Below are positions 54,768 through 62,616 of a stretch of 64,000 bases of DNA, in pieces; the stretch's first letter is position 1, and every line of letters starts with the position of its first letter. The notes below the pieces were generated by a model that saw only the letters and a program-made list of their open reading frames with translations, had not been told where the DNA came from and searched no databases. The DNA is from Isoptericola variabilis 225 (GTDB lineage Bacteria; Actinomycetota; Actinomycetes; Actinomycetales; Cellulomonadaceae), in NCBI RefSeq assembly GCF_000215105.1, contig NC_015588.1, positions 1 to 64,000 of the forward strand. Reading direction: 5' to 3'. Position numbers and translations under genes: made by a program.

Positions 54768-56189
54768 ATGGACGTCGCGGTGCTCGGGGCCACGGGAGAC
54801 GTGGGCCGGCAGGTCTGCACCCAGCTCATCGCGGGCGGGCTGCTCTCCCCCACGTCACGCCTGCAGCTCGTCGGGCGGCCCGACGGCGCCTCCCGCTCCG
54901 CGGCGTTCGGCCTGCGCGCCGACCTCGCGGACGCGTTCGAGGAGCGCGCGCCGCTGATCGACGTCGCGCTGTCGCCCGACGAGGTGACGGCCGACGTCGT
55001 CGTCGTCACGGCCGGACGCACCGCGCCCGCCCGGGTCGGCATCAGCGCCGACCGAGCGGCGCTCGCGGCCGCGAACCTCGACGTGCTGCGCACCTACGCC
55101 GAGGCGCTCGCACGGCACGGGTCGGGCCGCGAGGTCGTCATCGTCGTGACGAACCCGGTCGAGCTCGGCGTCGCCGTCATGGCCGAGGTGCTCGGCCGCC
55201 ACCGCGTCATCGGCATGGGCGCGTGGCTCGACACGCTGCGCTTCCGCCGCGAGATCGCGGTCGAGCTCGGCGTGCGGCGGCACCGCGTCGGCGGGTTCGT
55301 CGGCGGGCAGCACGGCGAGCGTGCCGTGCCGCTCTGGTCGACCGTGACCGTCGCCGGGCTCGACGACGACGAGTGCGCCGCCGCCATGGCGTACCTGCGG
55401 CGCGGGCGCACGCTCGACACGCTGCCCGCCGACGTCGCGGCAGCGAACCGGGTGATCGACGAGGTCGCGCCGCGCGACGTCCCCGAGGCGTTCCTGCGGG
55501 TCGACGCGATGCCGGCGGACCTGCGCGTCGTCGCGCGGCCGTCCCTGACGCACCAGTCCGGTGCGAAGACCCCGGCGGCGACCGCCGCGGCCACGGTCGA
55601 CCTCGTGCGCACGGTGCTCGACGGGCGCGACGTCGTCGTCGCGGCCCAGGTGGCGCTCGACGGCGAGCTCGACGGCGTCGTCGACGTGCCCGGACGCGTG
55701 CAGGGCGTGCCCGTGACGCTCGGGCCCGAGGGCTGGAAGCACGTGCTGCTCGACCCGCTCGCCGACGACGAGGCGCGGCTGCTGTCCGTGGCGGCCCGCT
55801 CGACCGACGCGATGCTCGCCGCGCTCGGGGTCGGCGCCGGCCCCGACGGCGCACCCGTCGGCGCGGCGGCCACCACTCCCCCGGACGTCGCGCCCGGGTC
55901 CGAGCCGCGCTGGACCGTCGACGTCGAGGTGGTCGGCGCCGAGGCCGTGGGCACGGTCGCGACGCTGACCAGCGTGTTCGCCTCGCGCGGCGTCGCCGTG
56001 GACTCGCTGTCGACGCGCGTGACCGAGCCCGGCGGCGAGGGCCGGTCGTCGCGCGGCGTCGTCGCGCTCGCCTTCCGCGCCGGCGAGCGCCGCGCCCGCG
56101 CCCTGCTGCGCACGCTCGAGCGCCTCGCGATGGTGCGCGCCGTCGTCGTCCACGACCCCGCCGAGGTAGCGCTCGACCCGCCGAGGTAG
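54768..56189 (+). CDS. Lactate/malate-dehydrogenase-fold protein with C-terminal ACT-like domain
   Basis: 473 aa. N-terminal Rossmann domain with VLGATGDVGRQV (5-16), the LDH/MDH segment VVTNPVELGVAVMAE and GGQHGERAVPLWSTVTVAG (catalytic His), consistent with an NAD-linked 2-hydroxyacid dehydrogenase of the MDH/LDH superfamily. After a Gly/Ala/Pro linker (350-380), residues about 383-465 (RWTVDVEVVGAEAVGTVATLTSVFASRGVAVDSLSTRV) look like an ACT-type regulatory fold, uncommon on this enzyme class. The stop codon is a TAG supplied by the 20-bp repeat array, and the last residues VALDPPR are encoded by repeat DNA. Confidence 0.82.
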   Translation: MDVAVLGATGDVGRQVCTQLIAGGLLSPTSRLQLVGRPDGASRSAAFGLRADLADAFEERAPLIDVALSPDEVTADVVVVTAGRTAPARVGISADRAALAAANLDVLRTYAEALARHGSGREVVIVVTNPVELGVAVMAEVLGRHRVIGMGAWLDTLRFRREIAVELGVRRHRVGGFVGGQHGERAVPLWSTVTVAGLDDDECAAAMAYLRRGRTLDTLPADVAAANRVIDEVAPRDVPEAFLRVDAMPADLRVVARPSLTHQSGAKTPAATAAATVDLVRTVLDGRDVVVAAQVALDGELDGVVDVPGRVQGVPVTLGPEGWKHVLLDPLADDEARLLSVAARSTDAMLAALGVGAGPDGAPVGAAATTPPDVAPGSEPRWTVDVEVVGAEAVGTVATLTSVFASRGVAVDSLSTRVTEPGGEGRSSRGVVALAFRAGERRARALLRTLERLAMVRAVVVHDPAEVALDPPR

Positions 56190-56252
56190 CGCGTTTCCCG
56201 CCGAAGTAGCGCGTTTCCCGCCGAGGTAGCGTGCGAGGCGACGACGTAGCGC
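56161..56252 (+). repeat. 20-bp repeat array C, forward half
   Basis: Five units at 56161, 56181, 56201, 56221 and 56241, core CCGA(G/A)GTAGCG(C/T), the last ACGACGTAGCGC; exactly 20 bp apart. The TAG of the second unit (56187-56189) is the stop of the dehydrogenase gene. Confidence 0.95.
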
Positions 56253-56268
56253 TCTCACCGGCGCGAGA

Positions 56269-56342
56269 CGCGCTACTTCGCCGCGCGGAGCGCTACCTCG
56301 CCGGGCGGAGCGCTACCTCGCGGGGGGACGCGCTACCTCGGC
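56269..56342 (-). repeat. 20-bp repeat array C, inverted half
   Basis: Inverted cores CGCTAC(T/C)TCG at 56271, 56291, 56311 and 56331, period 20 bp. A possible -10 hexamer TAGGAT at 56350 lies immediately after the array, so the promoter for the glycine riboswitch may sit at its end. Confidence 0.93.
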
Positions 56343-56386
56343 GGGCGGGTAGGATCCACCTCACAACGCAACACGCCGCTCGAACC

Positions 56387-56591
56387 GCGACGGGAGAGCT
56401 CGGCGGACCTGGCAGCAGGGCCGTCGGCGCCGAAGGAGCAAACCCTCCCCGGGAATCTCTCAGGCCCCCGTACCGCCGCGGTGAGGCAACTCTGGAAAGC
56501 GGCCCGTCCGTCGTCGTACGACGCCGGTCAGGCTCACCGACGGTGCAAGCCGGCGCGCCCCGTGGAGGCGGACCGGCAAATCTCTCAGGTC
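56387..56591 (+). promoter_or_regulatory. Tandem glycine riboswitch
   Basis: Two glycine aptamers upstream of gcvP. Aptamer I (about 56387-56465) begins CGACGGGAGAG and ends GAATCTCTCAGGC; aptamer II (about 56488-56591) begins CTCTGGAAAGCGG and ends GGCAAATCTCTCAGG. GCCGAAGGAGCAA and the paired CGGGAGAG/CTCTCAGG ends are family hallmarks. It activates the cleavage operon when glycine binds; known for the family. The expression platform is probably the GC-rich hairpin at about 56632-56665. Confidence 0.95.
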
Positions 56592-56696
56592 GACGTGCGA
56601 CCCGGGCCCCGGCCCGGCGCGGTCCGATGACAGAGCGGGGAGGGACAGCTCGTCCCCGACCGCCTGCCCCGGCCCGACCACCACGGAGCGCTCGAC

Positions 56697-59618
56697 GTGA
56701 CCCACCACCCCGCGGGATCCTCCGCCCACGACCCCGACGTCTTCGCCGACCGCCACGTCGGCCCGCGCGGGCACGAGGTCCGCGCGATGCTGGACCAGCT
56801 GGGCTACGACAGCCTGGACGAGCTGGTCGACGCGGCGGTGCCCAAGGCGATCCGCACCGAGCGCCCGCTCGACCTGCCGCCGGCCCGCAGCGAGGCCGAG
56901 GTGCTCGACCACCTGCGCGAGATCGCCGCGAAGAACCAGGTCAAGCGCCAGATGATCGGGCTCGGCTACTACGGGACCGTCACTCCCCCGGTCATCCGCC
57001 GCAACGTGCTCGAGTCGCCGGCCTGGTACACCGCGTACACGCCGTACCAGCCCGAGATCTCGCAGGGCCGCCTCGAGGCGCTGCTCAACTTCCAGCAGGT
57101 CGTCGAGGACCTCACGGGCCTGGAGATCGCGGGCGCGTCGCTGCTCGACGAGGCGACCGCGGTCGCCGAGGCCGTCGCGCTCATGTGGCGGGCCTCGCGC
57201 GCGAAGAGCGGCTACGTCGTGCTCGACGCCGACCTCTTCCCGCAGAGCCTCGCCGTCACGCGGGGCCGCGCCGAGGCGATCGGCCTGCCGGTCGTGGTCG
57301 CGCGGCTCGACGACGGTCTGGCCGCGGGCCTCGAGGAGGTCGTGTCCGACGGCGGCACGCTGCCCGAGGGCGACCTCGTCGGCGTCGTGCTCCAGCAGAC
57401 CGGCGCGTCCGGCCGCGTGCTCGACGCGCGGGGCGTCGTCGCGGAGGCCAAGGAGCGCGGCGCGCTCGTCACCATGGCGACCGACCTGCTCGCGCTCACG
57501 ATGCTCGTCTCCCCCGGCGAGCTCGGCGCCGACGTCGCGGTCGGCTCGGCGCAGCGATTCGGGGTCCCGCTGTTCTACGGCGGCCCGCACGCCGCGTACA
57601 TGGCGGTCCGCAAGGGGCTCGAGCGCCAGCTGCCCGGTCGCCTCGTGGGCGTGTCGGTCGACGCCGACGGCGCGGTGGCCTATCGCCTCGCGCTCGCGAC
57701 GCGCGAGCAGCACATCCGCCGCGAGAAGGCGACGTCGAACATCTGCACCGCCCAGGCCCTGCTCGCGATCGTGGCGTCGATGTACGCGGTGTACCACGGC
57801 CCCGAGGGCCTGCGGGCGATCGGCGAGCGCGTGCACGGCCGGGCCGTCACCGTCGCGGCGGGGCTGCGCGCGGCGGGCGTCGAGGTCGAGCACGACGTCT
57901 TCTTCGACACCGTCCGGGCCGTCGTCCCGGGCCGCGCGCACCAGATCGGCGCCGCCGCCGTCGAGGCCGGGTACAACCTGTACATCGCGGACGCCGATCA
58001 TGTACAGATCGCGTGCGACGAGACGACGACGGCCGAGGACGTCGACGCGGTGCTCGCGCTCTTCGGCGCGCACGCCGGCGACGCGGCCGAGGACCTCGGT
58101 GTCCCGGAGGCGCTGCTGCGCACCACGGACTACCTCACGCACCCCGTCTTCAGCACGCACCGCTCGGAGACGGCGATGCTGCGCTACCTGCGCTCGCTGA
58201 GCGACAAGGACCTCGCGCTCGACCGGACGATGATCCCGCTCGGCTCGTGCACGATGAAGCTCAACGCGACGGCCGAGATGGAGCCGATCAGCTGGCCGGA
58301 GTTCGCCGACATCCACCCGTTCGTGCCGGCCGACCAGGCCCGGGGCTACGCCGAGCTGGTCGAGCGGCTCGAGGCCCGGCTCGCCGAGATCACCGGCTAC
58401 GCCGCGGTGTCGGTCCAGCCCAACGCCGGCTCGCAGGGCGAGTTCGCGGGCCTGCTCGCGATCAAGGCGTACCACGCGTCGCGCGGCGAGGCGGAGCGTG
58501 ACATCGTGCTCATCCCCGCCTCGGCGCACGGCACCAACGCGGCGTCGGCGGCCCTCGCGGGCCTGCGCGTCGAGGTCGTGGCCACCGCCGAGGACGGCGA
58601 GATCCTGCTCGACGACCTGCGCGCCAAGCTCGAGCAGCACGGCGAGCTCGTGGCCGGGATCATGATCACCTACCCGTCGACGCACGGCGTCTACGAGGAG
58701 CACGTGCGCGAGGTCTGCGACCTTGTACACGAGGCGGGCGGTCAGGTGTACATCGACGGCGCCAACCTCAACGCGCTCGTCGGGCTCGCGCGCCCGGGGG
58801 AGTTCGGCGGCGACGTCTCGCACCTCAACCTGCACAAGACGTTCTGCATCCCGCACGGCGGCGGAGGCCCCGGCGTCGGGCCCGTGGCGGTGGCCGAGCA
58901 CCTCGTCCCGTTCCTGCCGGGCGACCCGACGCCGGGCGCGCGCGCGGGCGAGCCGGGCGCGGGGGAGGGGATCGCGCCCGTCTCCGCGGCGCCGCACGGG
59001 TCGGCGGGCATCCTCCCGATCTCGTACGCCTACCTCGCGCTCATGGGCCCCGACGGGCTCACGCACGCCTCCAAGACTGCGGTGCTCGCGGCCAACTACG
59101 TCGCCGCGCGCCTCGACGGCCACTTCCCGGTGCTCTACTCGGGCGCGAACGGCCTCGTGGCGCACGAGTGCATCCTCGACCTGCGGCAGATCACCGCCGA
59201 GACGGGCGTGACGGCCGAGGACGTGGCCAAGCGCCTCATCGACTACGGCTTCCACGCCCCGACGATGTCGTTCCCCGTCGCGGGCACGCTCATGGTCGAG
59301 CCGACCGAGAGCGAGGACCTCGCGGAGCTCGACCGGTTCGTCGACGCGATGATCGCCATCCGCGGCGAGATCGACGCCGTCGCGTCGGGCCGCTGGCCGC
59401 TCGAGGACTCGCCGCTGCGCAACGCCCCGCACACCGCGGCGTCGGTCATGGCGGACGAGTGGACGCGGCCGTACCCGCGCGAGCTCGCCGCGTTCCCGGT
59501 CGCGAGCCTGCGCGCCCAGAAGTACTGGCCGCCGGTGCGCCGCATCGACGGCGCCAAGGGCGACCGCAACCTCGTGTGCGCGTGCCCGCCGCCGGCGGCC
59601 TACGCCGACGCCCGCTGA
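56697..59618 (+). CDS. gcvP: Glycine dehydrogenase (aminomethyl-transferring), P-protein
   Basis: PLP enzyme of the glycine cleavage system that decarboxylates glycine and passes the aminomethyl group to the H-protein. 973 aa, the single-chain form. PLP Lys near 714 in [23 protein letters not shown]-terminal motif [60 protein letters not shown] block. GTG start at 56697, behind a glycine riboswitch, followed by gcvT after 37 bp. Confidence 0.96.
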   Translation: MTHHPAGSSAHDPDVFADRHVGPRGHEVRAMLDQLGYDSLDELVDAAVPKAIRTERPLDLPPARSEAEVLDHLREIAAKNQVKRQMIGLGYYGTVTPPVIRRNVLESPAWYTAYTPYQPEISQGRLEALLNFQQVVEDLTGLEIAGASLLDEATAVAEAVALMWRASRAKSGYVVLDADLFPQSLAVTRGRAEAIGLPVVVARLDDGLAAGLEEVVSDGGTLPEGDLVGVVLQQTGASGRVLDARGVVAEAKERGALVTMATDLLALTMLVSPGELGADVAVGSAQRFGVPLFYGGPHAAYMAVRKGLERQLPGRLVGVSVDADGAVAYRLALATREQHIRREKATSNICTAQALLAIVASMYAVYHGPEGLRAIGERVHGRAVTVAAGLRAAGVEVEHDVFFDTVRAVVPGRAHQIGAAAVEAGYNLYIADADHVQIACDETTTAEDVDAVLALFGAHAGDAAEDLGVPEALLRTTDYLTHPVFSTHRSETAMLRYLRSLSDKDLALDRTMIPLGSCTMKLNATAEMEPISWPEFADIHPFVPADQARGYAELVERLEARLAEITGYAAVSVQPNAGSQGEFAGLLAIKAYHASRGEAERDIVLIPASAHGTNAASAALAGLRVEVVATAEDGEILLDDLRAKLEQHGELVAGIMITYPSTHGVYEEHVREVCDLVHEAGGQVYIDGANLNALVGLARPGEFGGDVSHLNLHKTFCIPHGGGGPGVGPVAVAEHLVPFLPGDPTPGARAGEPGAGEGIAPVSAAPHGSAGILPISYAYLALMGPDGLTHASKTAVLAANYVAARLDGHFPVLYSGANGLVAHECILDLRQITAETGVTAEDVAKRLIDYGFHAPTMSFPVAGTLMVEPTESEDLAELDRFVDAMIAIRGEIDAVASGRWPLEDSPLRNAPHTAASVMADEWTRPYPRELAAFPVASLRAQKYWPPVRRIDGAKGDRNLVCACPPPAAYADAR

Positions 59619-59655
59619 GCCGACCCACGTCCGCAACGACGCCGAAGGAGCCTCG

Positions 59656-60810
59656 ATGACCGAGGACCAGCAGGACAGGAAGACCCCGCTGCACGACGAG
59701 CACCTCGCGCTCGGTGCCACGCTCACCGGGTTCGGGGGGTGGCTCATGCCGCTGCGCTACACCTCGGACCTCGCCGAGCACCGCGCCGTGCGCGAGGCCG
59801 CGGGCCTGTTCGACCTGTCGCACATGGGTGAGATCCACCTCGTCGGCCCGCAGGCGGCGGCCGCGCTCGACGTCGCGATCGTCGGGCACGCGACCGCGAT
59901 CCCCGTCGGGCGCGCCCGGTACTCGATGCTGTGCGCCGAGGACGGGTCGGTGCTCGACGACCTCATCGTCTACCGCCTCGCCGAGGACCACTTCCTCGTC
60001 GTGGCGAACGCCGGCAACGCGCCGCTCGTCGCGCGGGAGCTCACGGAGCGCGCGGCCGGCTTCGACGTCGTCGTCGACGACCGCTCGGAGGCCACCGCGC
60101 TCGTGGCGGTCCAGGGCCCGCGCGCCGAGGAGATCGTCGCCTCGATGACCGCGCCCGACGACGTCGAGACGGTCCGGTCCCTGCGGTACTACGCGTCGGC
60201 CCCGGCGACCGTCGCCGGCGTCGAGGCCCTCGTCGCGCGCACCGGCTACACGGGGGAGGACGGCTTCGAGCTGTTCGTCCCGGCCGAGCGCGCCGCCGAG
60301 CTGTGGCGGGCCGCCCTGGCGGCGGGGGAGCCGCACGGCCTCGTCCCGGCCGGCCTGGCGGCGCGCGACTCGCTGCGCCTCGAGGCGGGCATGCCCCTGT
60401 ACGGGCACGAGCTCGACACCACGACCACGCCCTACGAGGCCGGGCTCGGCCGCGTCGTCAAGCTCGACAAGGTGCACGACGACGGCACCCCGGTCGAGTT
60501 CGTCGGCCGCGCCGCGCTCGCCTCGCGCAAGGCGAGCCAGCCCTCGCGCGTCCTCGTCGGGCTCAAGGGGGAGGGCCGCCGGCCGGCGCGCGCCGGGTAC
60601 GACGTCGTGTTCCGGCACCACGACGACTCCGCGGGCGTCAAGGTCGGGACGGTGACCTCGGGCGCGCCGTCGCCGACGCTCGGGTACCCGATCGCGATGG
60701 CGTACGTGACCCCGGAGGTCTCCGCGGAGGGCACCGAGCTCGCCGTCGACGTGCGGGGCCGCGCCGAGCCGTTCGTCGTCGTCCCCCTCCCGTTCTACTC
60801 GCGTCCGTAG
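59656..60810 (+). CDS. gcvT: Aminomethyltransferase, T-protein
   Basis: Releases ammonia from the aminomethyl-H-protein and forms methylene-tetrahydrofolate. 384 aa. [16 protein letters not shown], then [22 protein letters not shown] (folate-binding region with conserved Arg/Glu), and [21 protein letters not shown] near the C-terminus. ATG preceded by GAAGGAG. Middle gene of gcvP-gcvT-gcvH. Confidence 0.96.
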   Translation: MTEDQQDRKTPLHDEHLALGATLTGFGGWLMPLRYTSDLAEHRAVREAAGLFDLSHMGEIHLVGPQAAAALDVAIVGHATAIPVGRARYSMLCAEDGSVLDDLIVYRLAEDHFLVVANAGNAPLVARELTERAAGFDVVVDDRSEATALVAVQGPRAEEIVASMTAPDDVETVRSLRYYASAPATVAGVEALVARTGYTGEDGFELFVPAERAAELWRAALAAGEPHGLVPAGLAARDSLRLEAGMPLYGHELDTTTTPYEAGLGRVVKLDKVHDDGTPVEFVGRAALASRKASQPSRVLVGLKGEGRRPARAGYDVVFRHHDDSAGVKVGTVTSGAPSPTLGYPIAMAYVTPEVSAEGTELAVDVRGRAEPFVVVPLPFYSRP

Positions 60811-60860
60811 GACGATCGTCCCCGGACCCTCAGCGAACACTTGTGAAGGAGCAGATCCCC

Positions 60861-61229
60861 ATGGCCGACTTCCCCACCACCCTGCGCTACTCCGTCGAGC
60901 ACGAGTGGGTCGACGACGGCACCCCGGCCACGGTGGGCGTGACGTCCGTCGCGGCCGACGCGCTGGGTGACGTCGTCTACCTCGAGCTGCCCGAGGTCGG
61001 GTCCACGATCGAGGCCGGGTCGGTGGTGGGGGAGATCGAGTCCACCAAGTCGGTCTCGGAGCTCTACTCGCCCGTGAGCGGAACCGTCGTCGAGGTCAAC
61101 CAGGCCGCGGTCGACGACCCGGCGATCGTCAACGCCGACCCGTTCGGCGCGGGGTGGCTCTTCAAGGTCGAGGTGACCGCCACGGGCGACCTCCTCACGG
61201 CCGAGGAGTACGCCCAGCACACCGCCTGA
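60861..61229 (+). CDS. gcvH: Glycine cleavage system H protein
   Basis: 122-aa lipoyl carrier shuttling the aminomethyl group between P, T and L proteins. Lipoyl-attachment Lys63 in [21 protein letters not shown]-terminal [10 protein letters not shown] and [14 protein letters not shown] behind GAAGGAG. Last gene of the operon, followed by a strong hairpin. Confidence 0.96.
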   Translation: MADFPTTLRYSVEHEWVDDGTPATVGVTSVAADALGDVVYLELPEVGSTIEAGSVVGEIESTKSVSELYSPVSGTVVEVNQAAVDDPAIVNADPFGAGWLFKVEVTATGDLLTAEEYAQHTA

Positions 61230-61317
61230 GTGCCGACTCGGCACGTTGTGACCAAACTGTGACCTTCGGAGATTCTGGACCGAAGATCACCGTGGCAGCG
61301 CTCTGACCAGCGCAAAC

Positions 61318-61361
61318 ACGGGCCGGTGCGTGACTGTGACGGACGCGCACCGGCCCGTTCT
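61318..61361 (+). terminator. Terminator of the gcv operon
   Basis: Perfect 13-bp stem ACGGGCCGGTGCG (61318-61330) / CGCACCGGCCCGT (61346-61358), 15-nt loop, followed by TCT. An earlier small hairpin CTTCGG/CCGAAG is at 61264-61285. The same stretch holds two TGTGACC direct repeats at 61247 and 61258 (11 bp apart). Confidence 0.8.
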
Positions 61362-61485
61362 GCGTCGTCGGACGCACAACTCGGCGTGACGCGCGTCATG
61401 AAACGGGCTCCTCCTCCTCCCCATGCGTAGCGGCTGTCCCCAGGCCGGTCACGTCACGACCGGCGGCCGCGATGGAGGAACGAGC

Positions 61486-61728
61486 ATGAGCACCATGGAG
61501 CTGAACAGCCCGATCTCGGTTCACCCGGGCATGATCCTGACCCGCCGTGAGCAGGTCGTGCTGTCGAACCTGTCCGAGGACGTCACCCTCGAGCAGATCG
61601 CGTCGAAGCTGTTCGTCACGCGCAACACCGTCAAGTCGCAGGTGCGCAGCGTCTACCGCAAGCTCGGCGTGTCGAGCCGTGCCGAGGCGGTGGCCTGGGC
61701 CCGTCGCGCGGGGATCCGCACGAGCTGA
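61486..61728 (+). CDS. Minimal LuxR-type HTH regulator
   Basis: 80 aa, little more than a GerE/LuxR DNA-binding domain: LTRREQVVLSNLSEDVTLEQIASKLFVTRNTVKSQVRSVYRKLGVSSRAEAV at about 18-69, with a 17-residue N-terminus and no receiver or ligand domain. Stand-alone domains of this kind occur in actinobacteria and may act by dimerisation with a partner or as constitutive regulators. RBS GGAGGA at 61474-61479. Target unknown. Confidence 0.9.
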   Translation: MSTMELNSPISVHPGMILTRREQVVLSNLSEDVTLEQIASKLFVTRNTVKSQVRSVYRKLGVSSRAEAVAWARRAGIRTS

Positions 61729-61741
61729 CGACCAACGAGGA

Positions 61742-61787
61742 CGAGGCCTCGTCGACCGGCAGGGGGGCTGCCGGAGGCGAGGCCTCG
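61742..61787. terminator. Double-stem hairpin after the LuxR gene
   Basis: Outer arms CGAGGCCTCG (61742-61751) / CGAGGCCTCG (61778-61787) enclose hairpin CCGGCAG / CTGCCGG (61756-61774) with a G-rich loop. Confidence 0.6.
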
Positions 61788-61870
61788 CTGTGTTCGGGAT
61801 CGGGCCGGACCGCACCCTCCCGTCACGGGCGCGACACCGCCGCGTCACGTCGGGATGGCAGACTCGCTGC

Positions 61871-62299
61871 ATGACCGACCGTCGCCTCGTGGTCGCCGCC
61901 GCGATCGTCGACGACCTCGACCGCCCCGCCTGGTTGCTGGCCGCGCGCCGCAGCCGGCCCGCCGCGCTGGCGGGGCGCTGGGAGTTTCCCGGCGGCAAGG
62001 TCGACCCGGGGGAGGGGCCGGTCGAGGCGCTGCACCGCGAGCTCGTCGAGGAGCTCGGCGTCGAGGTGGAACTGGGGGCCGAGCTCGTCGGCCCCGACGA
62101 CGGGGCCTGGGTCATCACGGACCGGCACGTCATGCGTCTCTGGTACGTGCGCGTCGTCGCGGGCGAGCCGCGCCCGCTCGTCGAGCACGACGAGCTGCGC
62201 TGGCTGCCGGTCGGGGAGTCGCCCGACCTCGACTGGCTCGAGGGTGACGTGCGCATCGTCGACGCTCTCGTCGAGGACGTCGCGTCGCTCGCGCGCTGA
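61871..62299 (+). CDS. MutT-like Nudix hydrolase
   Basis: 142 aa. Complete Nudix box GX5EX7REUXEEXGU at residues 42-64 (GKVDPGE...RELVEELGV). N-terminal VVAAAIVDDLDRPAWLLAARR and WEFPGGK resemble MutT/8-oxo-dGTP diphosphatase of the NTP-pyrophosphohydrolase group. Likely cleans oxidised nucleotides. In-frame upstream extensions are rejected in favour of ATG 61871. Confidence 0.92.
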   Translation: MTDRRLVVAAAIVDDLDRPAWLLAARRSRPAALAGRWEFPGGKVDPGEGPVEALHRELVEELGVEVELGAELVGPDDGAWVITDRHVMRLWYVRVVAGEPRPLVEHDELRWLPVGESPDLDWLEGDVRIVDALVEDVASLAR

Positions 62300-62314
62300 A
62301 GCGACGAATCGGCT

Positions 62315-62353
62315 GCAACTTTTGATTGACAGTCGTCAGAAGTTGCGTAGGAT
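62315..62353 (+). promoter_or_regulatory. Promoter and possible operator of the sugar dehydrogenase
   Basis: TTGACA (62326-62331), 16-bp spacer, TAGGAT (62348-62353): near-consensus sigma-70 promoter. It is overlapped by the inverted repeat GCAACTT (62315-62321) / AAGTTGC (62340-62346), spaced to bind a dimeric repressor. Confidence 0.7.
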
Positions 62354-62616
62354 CAGCAACGACGGCCCCCGGCACCGGCGCCGACGTCGGCACCGCTGCC
62401 ACCGGGCCCGTCGCTCGAACGACTGCACCGTAGGCACCGCGTCCTCCGCCGCGCGAGCGGGGAGGCCGGCTCGACGACGAGCGAGGAGGTGGGTGGAGCG
62501 CGCCGACGGCGCGCGAACGACGACCGGGCCACCGCGAGCCGTCGTTGCAGCGACGGTTGGTGACCCGGTCCGTGATGAAGCCTGACAGGCGGTCAACCGG
62601 ACAGGAGCACCACAGG
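62354..62616 (+). other. Long 5' leader of the sugar dehydrogenase
   Basis: About 260 nt between the promoter and the ATG. It has hairpins GCGCGCC/GGCGCGC near 62496-62513 and CCGTCG/CGACGG near 62541-62557. No known riboswitch motif was recognised, and the frames that cross it are not protein-like. Confidence 0.4.

Noticed and set aside
62336..62596. Minus-strand open frame in the sugar-dehydrogenase leader
   Set aside because: No ribosome site, no family resemblance; overlaps promoter and hairpins.
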